A stretch of 64,000 nt of DNA, from NCBI GenBank assembly GCA_018136815.1, contig CM030940.1:653418-717417 (forward strand), given 5' to 3'. This stretch comes from Isochrysis galbana (Eukaryota > Haptophyta > Isochrysidales > Isochrysidaceae). The position numbers were made by a program, and so were the translations under genes. A model generated the notes under the pieces. The model was not told the DNA's origin. It saw only the letters and a program-made list of their open reading frames with translations, and did not search any database. Shown here one piece after another: positions 1 to 11,200 of this stretch; within the stretch, counting starts at the first letter, position 1, and the number at the start of each line of letters is the position of its first letter.

Positions 1-3000
1 AGGGCGAAGTGCTGCTGGGGGCCGAGGATGCTGTAGCAGCGGCTGCCGCTGACACAGACGCGGCGGCAGCTGCGGCGGCTGAGAGTGACGAGCGCGCTGC
101 GCGTGCACGCGCTACCGCCATACTGGGAACCGTGCGCAACCGGCTGCTCCCGCCTTTGTACGCACATATGCGTGACCCAAAGACGGAGGGGGCGCGCGTT
201 GCCGTCGCCGTCGCCGTGCTAAAGTTGCTAAAACTCATGCCCCCGCGAGTGTTGGAGATGCAGCTCAAGCCTTTCTTGATGCGGCTTGTGTCGACTCTCT
301 CGTCACGGGACAAGGCCGTGCGAGCTAAAGGTAGAGAGGCTCTGGGATTGGTGACGATAGAGCTGGGAGCTGGGCATTTCCGTGCCGTCCTCCATGAGCT
401 TGAGACGAGTCTCAAGCGCGGCTATCAACTGCAGGTAAGCTCGTTCACTAGGGCCCACCACTAGGGATCATCACCCATGCGTGCTAGCCTAGGGACGGGC
501 CGTGCAGCCTTCATCGCCACCCCGCTTACACTTGTGGTTTGATTGCGCCCGGGCGTGACCCGCAGGTACTCGGCTACACGATTCATTATCTCCTTGCCAA
601 GCTCGTCCCAACGCTACCCGCCGGAGGACTAGACGGCTGTGCTCCCTTGCTCGTGCGCCTCCTCCTAGCCGATGTCTTTGGCGAGGCCGCCGAGAAGAAG
701 GAGGTGGATGCGATCGCCAACTCCATGGCGGAGGCGCGATCGACTATGTCCTATTCGTCGTTTGAGCTACTGTCCTCAAATATTAGCTTCGTACCCACAA
801 TCAATGAGTTGGTTCCCCCTATCCACCGCGCGGCGGCCGACGCCGGTGGCCAGCATTCGCTAAAAGTGGCGAACAAGGCGCGCGAGCTCTTCAGGCGATG
901 CGCGCAAGGCCTCGCCACCAATCCTACTATCGCTCTCCAGCCTCTATGCGTGTACTCCAGTGGCCTCCTCACCTCCCACCTCCCCCCTAAACCGGAGGGG
1001 GCAGGCCCTAAACTAGGGCAAGACAGTTTCCCGGCACCTGTGCCGGCCGCCAAGCGCCAACGACACGCAGCGCCTGTTGATTCGGTGCTTCGGCCTGCCG
1101 TGGAGGAGGGCGTCACCTCGGGCGGCGGCAGTGGGCCTCTCTCACAGGAGCTGCTAGCCTTTGCGTTGACCCTCTTGCTTGGTGCCTTGCGTCGGGCGCG
1201 CATCGACGCGCAGAACGCGGCGGTGCTGGCGCTCCTCGAACCTTTCCCGCCTTTGCTTCAGCGTGCCATGCGGTGCGACGATGACGCTGTGGTATCACTA
1301 GCACTCCGTTCACTCGGCGCTATGCTCCACCTGCCCATCTCCTCTCTTCCCGCACACGCTACTATCCTCCTCGATCGGACGATGAACCTCCTCAAACGCT
1401 GTGCCAACTTTAAGCCCATTTCGGATCTAGCTGCCGTCTGTGTCAAGGTGGTCACCGCACTCATCCGAAACCCACCGCGCCAGAAGCCTAACGGGACTTC
1501 GCGACTGCAAAGTGCTACTGATGATCCTTCTGCTAATGATGACCCGACTGTCGAGGCGGACGATGACAATGAAGTGCTCGAAATGGCGGACTCGACGGAA
1601 ATTGTCGTTCAGCCCAACTTGGGCGGCGGTGGTGCACGGCTGAGCGAGGCACAGCTGCGTTGGTTACTTGGTTTTGTCACTGTGCACCTCGACGACATCG
1701 GAATCCAGTCCTCGCTTTTTGGCCTTCTTCGTGCTATCCTCAGCCGTAAGTTCGTGGTGGCGGAGCTGTACGACATGATGCTCACTATCGGAGATCTTGT
1801 CTTGCAAGCAGACTCCGAGGGTACGCGTTCCGCCTGCTCGACGCTCTTCCTAGTCTTCCTACTCAATTATCCATTGGGCCCAAAGCGTCTGCAGCAGCAG
1901 CTCGATTTCCTCACTCTCAACCTAAGCTATGAAGTCGCGCAGGGCCGAGTGTCGCTTTTGGCGTTGGTGCGGCAGATCGCCGCCAAGTTGCCGCTTCCGC
2001 TACTTTTCGAGCAATTGGACCGGCTGCTCCTCCCGCTCGTGACGCGCCTAGTGAACGAGACGGAGAGGCAGTGCGTGGCTAGTGTGAACGCGGCGGTCGA
2101 GACCTTGCTTGCACGGACGTGCGGGCTAGCGGGTGGGCCACAAGCGTCGGGTGCGCGCGAGCGCGTGCTCACTCTGCTCCGAGCGTGGTTTGGAGACGCG
2201 CGGCGCAAGCCGGCTCTCGGGCGTGCGGCTGCAAGGCTGGCGGGCCTTCTCGTTGACGCCATCGACGAGAACATCATTGCCACGCTCGCGCCTACGCTTC
2301 TGCCTCTCCTCGTGGGCGCTTGCGTTGCCGAGGTGGATTGCGCTGACGATGTCGGTACAGAAAAGACCAAGAAGAGCAAGGAGGGCGCAAGCGAGGGCCC
2401 CGATGGATCCTCGGCCATTACTGGAGATGAGAGCGATCTTGCAGTAGACTTGACGGTGTCAGCACTGCGCTGGCAGACAGCCTACTTCGCGCTCAAGGCG
2501 TTTGGCCGGCTCTGTGCAAAGCAACGTCATCTTATTCTCACTGCTCCATGCGCACCTCTCTGGAAGTATGCGCGGCCACTTTTGTTGCATGAACACGCAT
2601 GGGTGCGCCTGGCGATGAGTAGGGCCATAGGAGCTCTGCTAGCCGAAGTGAGTCCGGAACAGCTCGCCCGGTACGCAAGTGAGACGCCCAAGGTGCAAGA
2701 GAGCGGAAGAAACTCTAGGACATCCAAGGGCGTGCACGGTGCGGCTTTTGCCGGCGCGATGGCGGCGGCGGCGGTGGACGAGGCCGCCGTAGCCATTCTT
2801 GGCTCGCCTGGGATGCTCCTGCGTATTGCCGACGCGTCAGTGGCACAGTTGCGCTCTCCTTTGTTGAGCGAGCCGGCAGCAGCCCAAACGCTACGCAACC
2901 TCTTGTGGATTGCTCTCGCCCTCGTGGCACACCCGGTCCTGGCGCCCTTGGCGATGGCTGACGAGCTGCGTGCGCGGCGGGGGCTCGCCGGTGACAGAGT

Positions 3001-3610
3001 CAGCGGGGATGACGGCGTGGAGGAGGACGGGGTTGAGGACGGGGATGAGAGCGGCGGCGAGCGCGAGGCTGAAGCGTTGAACGGTGGCGAGGTTGACGCA
3101 CAACTGTGGCCGTTGGTCGCTCTTAGTTCGCGCCTCGCGCCCCTCACTCGGCGGCCGGGGCCCGTGCGTGGCGGCGCCGCTGTCCGATGGTTTGGTGCCC
3201 TCGCCTCGCAGCTCTCTCGCACACAGCTCGATACCCTTTTGGAGTCCATCCTGCCACCCATCATGCGCTCGGCCGAGGACTCATCGGGCAAGGTGGACCC
3301 ATTAGTCAAATCTCAAGCGGCCGAGGTGCTGACCCTCATTCAACGTGCCGCCTCGCCTCCGACCTTTGTACGCGTCTACCAACGCGTGCATGATAGTCAA
3401 AAGGCCGCGCGCGTGGAGCGAAAGCGGCGTGCTGCGGTTGCGGCCGTTGCTGACCCGGAAGCGGCCGCGCGCCATCGCATCTCGCGCAACCTGGGCAAGA
3501 AGGCCGCAAAGGCTCGGAAACTCGAAAAGCTAAAGCGCAATCGCGACGGGGGTGGCTCTCTTGGTTTGGGGACGGGCAAGAAAAGGCGGCAAGTCGAAGC
3601 GAGGCGCTGA
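1..3610 (+). CDS. UTP20: UTP20 (DRIM), SSU processome component, 3' part
   Basis: UTP20 is a giant HEAT-repeat nucleolar protein of the U3 snoRNP/SSU processome that acts in 18S rRNA maturation. Only the C-terminal part (about 1,158 residues) is here; the gene starts upstream of the window, so there is no start codon. Two exons are seen: about 3-434, and 566-3610 (TGA at 3608). They join in phase 0 across a 131-bp intron (gtaagc at 435, cgcag ending 565), giving ...YQLQ|VLGYTIHYLL, which matches the UTP20 C-terminal conserved domain. Further support: the KEVDAI...EARSTMSYSSFELL block, repeated helical hydrophobic pairs throughout, and a Lys/Arg-rich tail (VERKRRAA...RISRNLGKKAAKARKLEKLKR) like the basic UTP20 tail. 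Acidic linkers lie at about 1530-1610 and 3000-3070. Family identity is from remembered alignment; the domain match is strong. Confidence 0.9.
435..565 (+). other. UTP20 intron
   Basis: GT-AG intron of 131 bp with donor gtaagc and acceptor cccgcag, phase 0. It contains stops in the coding frame (tag at 462) and removal restores a continuous UTP20-like protein. Confidence 0.85.
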
Positions 3611-3930
3611 GGATTTTCTCACGTATATCCTTCGTGTCGCTCCGCTCGACCACGACGAACTGTCAAGGGGCTTCCAAGTTCCTGCATCTATTACTTGTGC
3701 TAGCTGTGGTTGGCTACTCGAAAACAAAAAATTACGGAAGTGGTTGTGAGAACTCTGAACTCTGTGAGATATGTGAACCGACTCGAGAAAAAATTCTTGA
3801 AAAAGCCCGCTATGCTAGTTTAATTACACCCTCCCCTGGGCTCTCGTGTCCATCGCCCTCGCCTCATCCACTCCCTCCTTCCCGCTCCCCCCCTCATTCC
3901 TTTACGACGAGACCGGGTGGCCCTCAATCA
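3611..3930. repeat. UTP20 3' flank and degenerate dispersed-repeat head
   Basis: No gene is seen. From about 3787 there is an A-tract followed by a diverged TCTTGAAAAAGCC and then a C/T-rich stretch. The same layout (A-tract, CTGAAGATTC-like, C/T-rich, then CCGGGGTC-like) is found at 28162 and 57290. It is probably a decayed copy of repeat C lying next to the LINE fragment. Confidence 0.4.
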
Positions 3931-4999
3931 CCTTTGCACGACGTACGAACGAGGCTACAAGACCAAGGACGAAGAGGTCCTTAGCGCCATTGTAGCGCAT
4001 CTCAACAAACTGGAGGGCGTGGCCCTCGAGCCGGCCCGTGGGAGATCCTCGTCACAGCGGATTGCGCTAACCAATTTCGCGAGAGATTCAAGGACGTAGA
4101 GGACTTTCGCACGGCGGGCATCCCATGCCCGATTGCGCTCAAATACAAAACTCTCGACGAAAACTTCAACGAGCTTCCAAGAGCGTCCAACAAGGCGCTA
4201 GCCAGCGCATTCAAAGACGCCTCGGCGCACCTAGTGGTGCGCAATTACAAATTCGAGATGAAAAGCCTCATTAACATCAGCGCGCTCGCCAAAGCGGTCG
4301 AAAACCAAGGATTTTACCTTCTTCAAGGCAACCAAGAGCGCACCAAAATCCTCACCAAGGAGGGAGTCCTCGTAACCCAGGGCAAGAAAGAAGTGTACCA
4401 TCTCTATGTGACCCCGAAACAAGGCTCGTTCGCCTCGTTCGACTTCCCGCGCCAACTCAAGCTCCTACTCACCGTCAACGGGGCCCCCTACCCCATCGAG
4501 TACGCGGTCCGGAATTGTCGGCGCGAGCTCAGAGGGGACATAAAAAACCTGAGCATTCACGCGGGGCCCAAAGGCTGCAAAGGATACAGCTTATACATAA
4601 CAAGGGGTACGCCCAAGCGTTCCACCCTCCCCCTCCCCTGCGCAGTTGTGTCTGCGAAGACGAACAGAAAGCTGCGCGCCTCGAACGCGAGGAACGTAAA
4701 CGCACGGCGCCACCGAAGAAGACCATCCAAGAGGCCATGAACCCCAATGCCCCGGAGTTATGCAAGCGCTTCCCCAACGGCAAATGCCCAATGAACATCA
4801 TGGGCAAGGCGTGCAATCGTTCGCACGACTATCCGGGACCATGGAAAGACGGCAAGTGCACGATTGATTGTGTGCGCGTTCCCGCGCGCGAGCGCCGGAC
4901 CCCCCGGGAAACAACCCAAGGGCGGCTTTTGCGCCCTAGGCGCCGACTGCCGCTACATTCACAAGTACGCGCAACTCGCCCCACCCACTCGCCTCTGAG
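3917..4999 (+). pseudogene. Non-LTR retrotransposon (LINE) ORF fragment with CCCH zinc fingers, frameshifted
   Basis: Three frames must be joined: about 3917-4035 (VLSAIVAHLNKLEGVALEP), about 4038-4610 (EILVTADCANQF ... NISALAKAVENQGFYLL ... PKGCKGY) and 4610-4870 (CKRFPNGKCPMNIMGKACNR), then another shift into GGFCALGADCRYIHK ending at a TGA at 4997. It aligns segment by segment with 27361-28030 (SLVKAVEAQGLTFLKGN; KGCKGW) and its zinc-finger end with 17940-18130. The first finger is C-x7-C-x8-C-x3-H, the second ends C-x5-C-x3-H. The zinc-finger/endonuclease linkage at 17.9 kb indicates a LINE; reverse transcriptase is absent here. At least three frameshifts make it a dead copy. Confidence 0.65.
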
Positions 5000-5545
5000 C
5001 TTGTTGCGGTGTCCTGGAATCTTGCGAACCACCCTGTCACCTGGAGCGAATTGGATGGGGGGAGAGTGAGTGCGTAGCGTGTCAGCGAGTGCGTCGGCTT
5101 GAGATTCTAAAGTTGCATCATAAGCCGCGGCCCACGCCGCCTTTAAACGACAATGCATTTTCCAAGCGTACGAGCGAATTTCCTGAGGTAACTCGGGAGG
5201 TGGACCATTGTCAGGTGGATCAGAAAGCTGGGCAGGCAAGCGAAGCTCACGGCCGTAGAGCAAGGCAGAAGGCAGCAGGCGACATGCGGGTAATGCGATT
5301 GGCTGAAGCGCGCATGCTCATTAAAAAGAACGGGAGATGATCGACCCAATGACCGCCGCCTTTATCGGTAGCGCGAGCCATGTTGATCAAGGTTTGTTGA
5401 GCTCGTTCCACCAGGCCCACGCTCTCGTGATGATGAGGTGTGCTCGGCCGCAAGTCGGTGCCGGTGCGCTCGAGGACGATCGAGGTGAGTTGGCTAGCGA
5501 GGTTGCTGCCGGAGTCCGAGCGAAGTTGCCTTGGTACGCCTGAGG
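4965..5545 (-). pseudogene. Ty3/gypsy-type integrase fragment
   Basis: On the minus strand two overlapping frames together read as the end of a retroelement integrase. The first, about 5545-5250, has RSDSGSNLASQLTS ... STPHHHESVGLVERAQQTL ... NRITRMSPA, i.e. the middle Asp region and the Glu-containing helix of the catalytic core. The second, 5263-4965, has LLYGRELRLPAQL and PGDRVVRKIPGHRNKL, the typical C-terminal block. A frameshift near 5260 separates them. The N-terminal HHCC finger and all other pol domains are missing, and the downstream end abuts the LINE fragment on the other strand. It is a broken remnant; the exact superfamily (gypsy versus related) is inferred. Confidence 0.7.
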
Positions 5546-6650
5546 GCAATGAGGAAGGGGCGAAGCCGGCGGCAGGCGCGGCGAGGGGGACCACTTCGGA
5601 GGTGCTGACGGGCTGAAGCCCGTCAGCAGAGGAAGGCGGGCAGGCGGGCTTGAGCGAGGGCGAGGACGGCGGCGAGAGCGACATCGAGCGAGCGGCGAGA
5701 GGCGAGGGCGAGTGTGAGGAGGGCTGTGATGCTGTGATGGCAGGGGCTCGCGAGGCGAGGAGGGATTGTAGGGTATGAGTGTTACGAGAGCGAGAGCGAC
5801 GAGAGCGAGAGCGACGGATGACGACTGACGACAGGACGACGGACAGAGACACCCAGGAAAACAGGAAAACACCCCGACTCTCGCCCCACGGACAGAGACA
5901 CCCACATAACACATAACTCGACTGAAATTATCAAACCCAAACACTCCGATCAGACAACGACGGACGACGATCAAAGGGCGATCTGTCGGCGATCTTGTCT
6001 CTTGTCTGGAACGGGAATCGCACCATAACGGAAACGAGGGGCAATCTTGCTACGCAGGATTCCAAGAGACCTACCGAATAAGTAAGACGAGAGAAGTGCG
6101 ATGTGCCTAAGGGGGAGATACGAAGAGGTCGCAAATTAAACCTGATTGCCCTCAGAAGCAGATAAGAAACGCAGGGAAGATAGAAGATAGCAAATTAACC
6201 CTATTTGCGAGGCGCCTGGGAGGAAGAAAGGTGGGGAAACTTCCCTTCTCTTTCGAGAGAAAGAGAGAAGGCGCTCCACAACCCACGATCCCATGCATCC
6301 AAGCGAAGCTTTTGACCGAGAACGAGAGAAAGCAGAGAATTATAACGATAAATACCGAACGACGAAGAGAAGAGAGAAGAGCGAAGCCTAACGAGTGTCG
6401 ATTCGCGAATGCGACACTGGGGTTGGGGTTGAATGTACGGGCCCACCCCGAGGGGTGTCCGCGATGGAGTGAGGAGTGAGGGGGGCGCGAGGCCCCCATT
6501 GACCCCCTAGGTTGAAGGAGGCGAGGGAGAAGATGCTGCAGCGGAAGTGGCCCTTGCCGGGCGGGACAAAGGCGAAAGGCGCAACGAGAACGAGAGTCCA
6601 AAATAAGTTCCCCCTCGGTTGACGGTCGACGGGGATCACTCACTCTACTA
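5546..6650. other. Non-coding interval
   Basis: No convincing coding sequence on either strand. 5770-5825 is a run of GAGCGACGA-like short repeats, and the rest is unremarkable A/G-rich sequence with several in-frame stops. Open frames here have no recognisable domains and strongly biased composition. Confidence 0.5.
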
Positions 6651-6654
6651 CAAA

Positions 6655-7275
6655 ACTCGGAGCCAGTCGAGCGTCCCCCGCCGCCGGCCGCCCCCCCCCC
6701 TCTCTCCCCCCCCCCAAATTGGGGAAGCTCGTCGAAGCCGCCCTCCCCCCCCGCCCCTCCCTCCCCCCCTCCCCTCCCTCCCCCTCCTCGTCTCCCCTCC
6801 CCTCCCCCCTCCCCCCAGCCAGCAGGCTCGGCCCCCCCCCCCCCCCCCTTCCCCTCCCTCCCCGTCTCCCCTTCCCTTTCCCTCGCCCTCTCTCCTCTCT
6901 CCCTCGCCCCTCTCCTCTCTCCCTCCCCCCTCCCCCCTCGCTCCCTCGCCCTCGCCCTCCCCCTCTCCCCCTTCACTCCCCCTCTCCCTCGTCTTCTTCT
7001 ACGTTTGCTTTCCTTTTCCGGCGCCCACGGAGCGCGACCGCGCCGCCCTTCCGCCCTTCCCCCGCGCGGCGCCCCTTCCCGCCACCCCCCGCCCTCGGCC
7101 GGACCCCCTTCCCCCCCCCCCCCCCTCCGGCATAGGCAGGGGGGGGAGGGAGGGGGGGGGGGCGCGAGACACTGAGGGAGGGGGGGGGGGGGGGGGGGGG
7201 GAAGCCCCTCCCATCCCCCCTCTCGGCCGACTCCCTCCCTCTCTCGCGCGATTCTCTTCTCTCTCTCTCTCTCTC
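6655..7275. repeat. Polypyrimidine/poly-C tract followed by poly-G tract
   Basis: 6655-6980 is almost pure C/T on the plus strand, with C runs of 8-14. After a mixed segment (7000-7100) a C run at about 7110-7124 faces G runs at 7139-7200, so the two can pair as a long C/G hairpin. CT dinucleotide repeats end it (7254-7274). The long open frames on both strands are artefacts of this composition. Confidence 0.85.
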
Positions 7276-8241
7276 GCGCGCGCGGGCGCAGCGGGTGGGG
7301 CGAGCGCCACGCCGTTGACACCAACGAATCGCGAAAAGAAGCAGCTCTTACGCTGTCTCTTCCTTCCTGATCTCTACGCTCGGAGCGGAGGGCTACACAC
7401 GTTTCGCGCCAGATGCCTCCTCGAAATCCAGAGATGCAATGATGAAATTTCTTTAGTAATCGTCGGAGTACACCAAACTTTCGTTGGGGTCGATGCGTCA
7501 TCCTCGCGCACCTTCTCCTCCCCTTGCTACATCTCACAATACAGGTGTCACATATATCCACTCCGCCAGGACAATCGGTGCTCTCGCGTGGGGCATGTGG
7601 CGAGCGAGGAGGGGGGAAGAGAGAGAGAGAGAGCGAGAGCGGCCGACGCGCGAGCTCGCGAGCTCCCCTGCTCCAGAGCCCTTCCCCCCCCCCCCCCCCC
7701 CTTCCCCTTCCTCCCCCGCGCGGCGGGAGATCCCTCATGCGGGTGGGTCTTGCTCGGCCACAGCTCCCCCCACACCCCTCCTTCCCCATTGCTGCCCTCT
7801 CGTCCAACGAGGTGGAGCCGTTGGTGGGCGTGGCTGGCACCGGGGGCCAGTGCACCGGTGCACGACGGCTGCCGGAGGGCGTGCAGAGGATTGGAGAGAG
7901 GGAGGAGAGGGGACAGGGAGGACGGCTGCAGACTGCGCAGGGGGAAGGGGAGAGAGAGAGAGATGGAACGGGAAGGGGAGGGAGTGGTGGGAGAGGGAGG
8001 GGACTCAGCGCGTGGAACGGTCGACCGATGCTTGCCACGCGTATTTGCCCACTGCCTGCCAAGAGTGGCAGGGGGCTGCAGGGCGCACAGCCTGTTGTGC
8101 ACGCACAGCCTTCAACCCTAGCCATCGCTCCGACTCGCGCGTTCGGTGGCATGTCGACCGAATGCAGACGTGGCTGTGTGCACCATTCTCACAAACTTTA
8201 CGCTCCCTTCCTCCGTCTCTCCCCACACCGCCTCTCCTCAG
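7276..8241 (+). promoter_or_regulatory. Upstream region of the acetyl-CoA carboxylase gene
   Basis: No independent gene is seen. It probably holds the promoter, 5' UTR and a short first coding exon. A good acceptor (cctctcctcag ending 8241) is followed in phase 0 by [13 protein letters not shown], the hydrophobic core and cleavage region of a signal peptide, so the initiating ATG is probably in an upstream exon that I could not identify. GA (7620-7632) and C (7684-7701) microsatellites are present. Confidence 0.4.
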
Positions 8242-11200
8242 GGCGCCCTGCTGCTCGCATGTGTGGCGAGCGCCAGCGCGCTCACATGGGGCTCGCTCCG
8301 CAGTCCTTTCTCGAAGCAGGCCGTTGCGCCGGGCGCCGCTTCGCCGGCGGTGCTCCGCACGCCTATCCCTGCTAACTCCCGCAGCGGTGCGCGCCCCGCA
8401 CCGAGCCCACCCGAGCTTGTGGCATCCCGCCTTTCGCCACCCTGCCACTCAAGCCTGCCTTTGCTTCTATGCCCACTGACTGTCCTCTGCCCCTTCAACC
8501 TTCCAGGTGTTTCGAGCGTACGTGCGGTCGCCGAGCTGTCGACGACCAAGTCGGACGCATACCAGGCCGACCTCGAAGAGCGCATGTGGAAATACATCAA
8601 GGATCGCGGCGGTGATACGCTGATCCGCCGCGTCCTCGTCGCCAACAACGGCATGGCGGCCACCAAGACCATCATGTCCATCCAAAAGTGGGCCTACAAG
8701 ACCTTCGGCGACGAGCACGCCATCCAGTTCGTGGCGATGGCTTCGGCGGAGGACCTCGCCGCCAACGCCGAATTCATCCGTCGCGCCGACGAGTTTGTCG
8801 AGGTGCCGGGCGGCCCCAATACTAACAACTACGCCAACGTGCAGCTCATTGTCGACCTTTGCATCTCGCAAAATGTGGATGCCGTCTTTGTCGGCTGGGG
8901 CCACGCCTCGGAGAACCCCAAGCTGGGGGAGATGCTCAAGAAGAAGACGGAGGAGCTGGGCCGCAAGATCACCTTTGTCGGCCCCACCTCGCCTGTCATG
9001 CGCGTGCTCGGTGACAAGATCGGCTCCATCCTCCTCGCCCAAAAGGCGGGCGTCTCCACGATGCCATGGAATGGAGATGGCCTCACCGCCGACCTGCAGT
9101 CCGACGGCACGCTGCCGCAGGACCAGTTCGACGCCGCGTGCATCTTCTCAGTCGAGCAGGCCATCGAGACTGCCAATCGCATCGGCTACCCCGTCATGCT
9201 CAAGGCGTCTGAGGGCGGTGGCGGTAAGGGCATTCGCAAGGCCAACAACGAGGAGGAGCTGCGCACCGCATACCCGCAGGTCATCACCGAGGTGCCGGGC
9301 TCACCCATCTTCATTGTCTCGTACTGCTCGGGTGCGCGCCACCTCGAGGTGCAGGTCGTTGGCGACAAGCACGGCAATGCCATCGCCCTCGGTGGCCGTG
9401 ACTGCTCCACCCAGCGCCGCTTCCAGAAGATCTTCGAGGAGGGCCCGCCGCTCATCGCGCCGGACCACATCTTCGACCAGATGATGCAACAAGCGGTCGA
9501 CCTCTGCCGCTCCATCGGCTACCAATCGGCGGGCACCGTAGAGTGGATGTACCAGCCGGCTGATGACAAGTTCTTCTTCCTTGAGCTCAACCCACGTCTT
9601 CAGGTCGAGCACCCTGTCACCGAGGGCATCACCGACGTCTCGCTGCCCGGCACTCAGCTCCATGTGGCGATGGGCATCCCGCTCTACAATGTGCCCGAGG
9701 TGCGCCGCTTCTGGGGCGCAGACTATGATGGCGTTGGCGAGATCGATCTCTCCCACTTCAAGCCGTCGTCCGAGTATCCCAAGCACGTTATTGCTGCGCG
9801 CATCACCGCTGAGAACCCCGACGAGGGCTTCAAGCCCACCTCGGGCAAGATTGACCGCATCAATTTCCAGTCCGACACCAAGGTGTGGGGCTATTTCTCC
9901 GTCGTCGCCGACGGTGGTGTGCACGAGTTTGCCGACTCGCAGTTTGGCCACTTGTTCGCCACCGGCGAGACGCGCGAAGAGGCGCGCAAGTCGCTCGTTC
10001 TCGCGCTGAAGGAGCTCTTCATCATGGGCGACATTCGCACCACCGTCGAGTACCTCGGCGAGCTCCTTGAGACCAAGGAGTTCAAGGAGAACACGATCGA
10101 CACGGCATGGCTCGACGGCCTCATTGCCGCCAAGTCGGTTTCTACCAAGGCGGAGCCTGTGGAGGCAGTCATCAACGCCGCTGTCTACCGTGGCTACGGC
10201 CTTATTCAGGACACGATCTCTACTTTCAAGGGGTCGCTCGAGAAAGGCCAGCTCTCCACGCTCGCACTGCGCGAGATGTCGCAAGGCATGCCCTTCGACA
10301 TCACCTATGAGGACGTCAAGTACGCCTTCTCGGTTACGCCGCAGGCACCCGACGTCTTCAACCTCAAGCTGCTCTCGACCGGCCAGGAGATCGAAGTCCG
10401 CACGCGTGAGCAGGCCGACGGATCGCTTTACGTCGCCTATGGCTCCGAGACACATCAGCTGTACGCCAAGGAGGAGCCCCTTGGCCTGCGCATGGTGCTA
10501 GACGGCACTACGGTGCTGCTGCCAAACGTTTTTGACCCATCCGAGATCCGCTCCGACGTCACTGGCAAGCTCGTGCGCTACCTAGTCGACGACGGTGCCG
10601 AAGTGCAAGCAGGGCAACCTTTCGCCGAGGCCGAGGCGATGAAGATGCTCATCACCATCCGCGCCTCCGAGTCGGGCAAGCTCTCGCACGCGCTCTCCGC
10701 GGGCTCCATTATCAACCAGGGCGACTTGCTCGCGTCGCTCGAGCTCAAGGATCCCAGCAAGGTGAAGAAGATCCTTCCCTTCGAAGGAGACCTCACCTAT
10801 GACAAGCCGGCCGCTTCCGAGGAAACGACCCTGCAGGCCTTCCGCAAGTCGCGCAAGGCGCTCGAGCTCGTCTTCGACGGCTACGTGAGTGACGCCGAGC
10901 CCCAGGTGCAAAAAATGCTCGCAGCACTCTCGTCGCTCGATCTCGTCGTCTCGGAAGTCCGCGACGCGATGGCCACCCTCGGGAACAAGCTGCCCGCCGA
11001 GCTCGACGTGAAGCTGCAGGCCGCCCTCGCCAAGGCGCAGGATGACCACGTGCAGGCCGAGGACACCAAGGAGGTGGCCGCGCTCGTTGCTACTCTTGGG
11101 GAGCAGATCGACAAGTACGTCGCCGCTCAGCCCGATTCTAAGCAATCCGAGCTCAACGCCATCTTCGCCCCTGTGCGCGCCGTCCTCGCCACGTACGCGC

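Noticed and set aside
6152-8152. 666-codon open frame on the minus strand and the 500-codon plus-strand frame at 6619-8121
   Set aside because: Both run through C/T and G homopolymers and GA repeats; composition is all Pro/Ser/Arg/Gly, with no domain.
9301-10455. 384-codon minus-strand frame inside ACC (also 10582-11364 and 12549-13745)
   Set aside because: Antisense of strongly GC3-biased coding sequence; the plus strand is a certain ACC.
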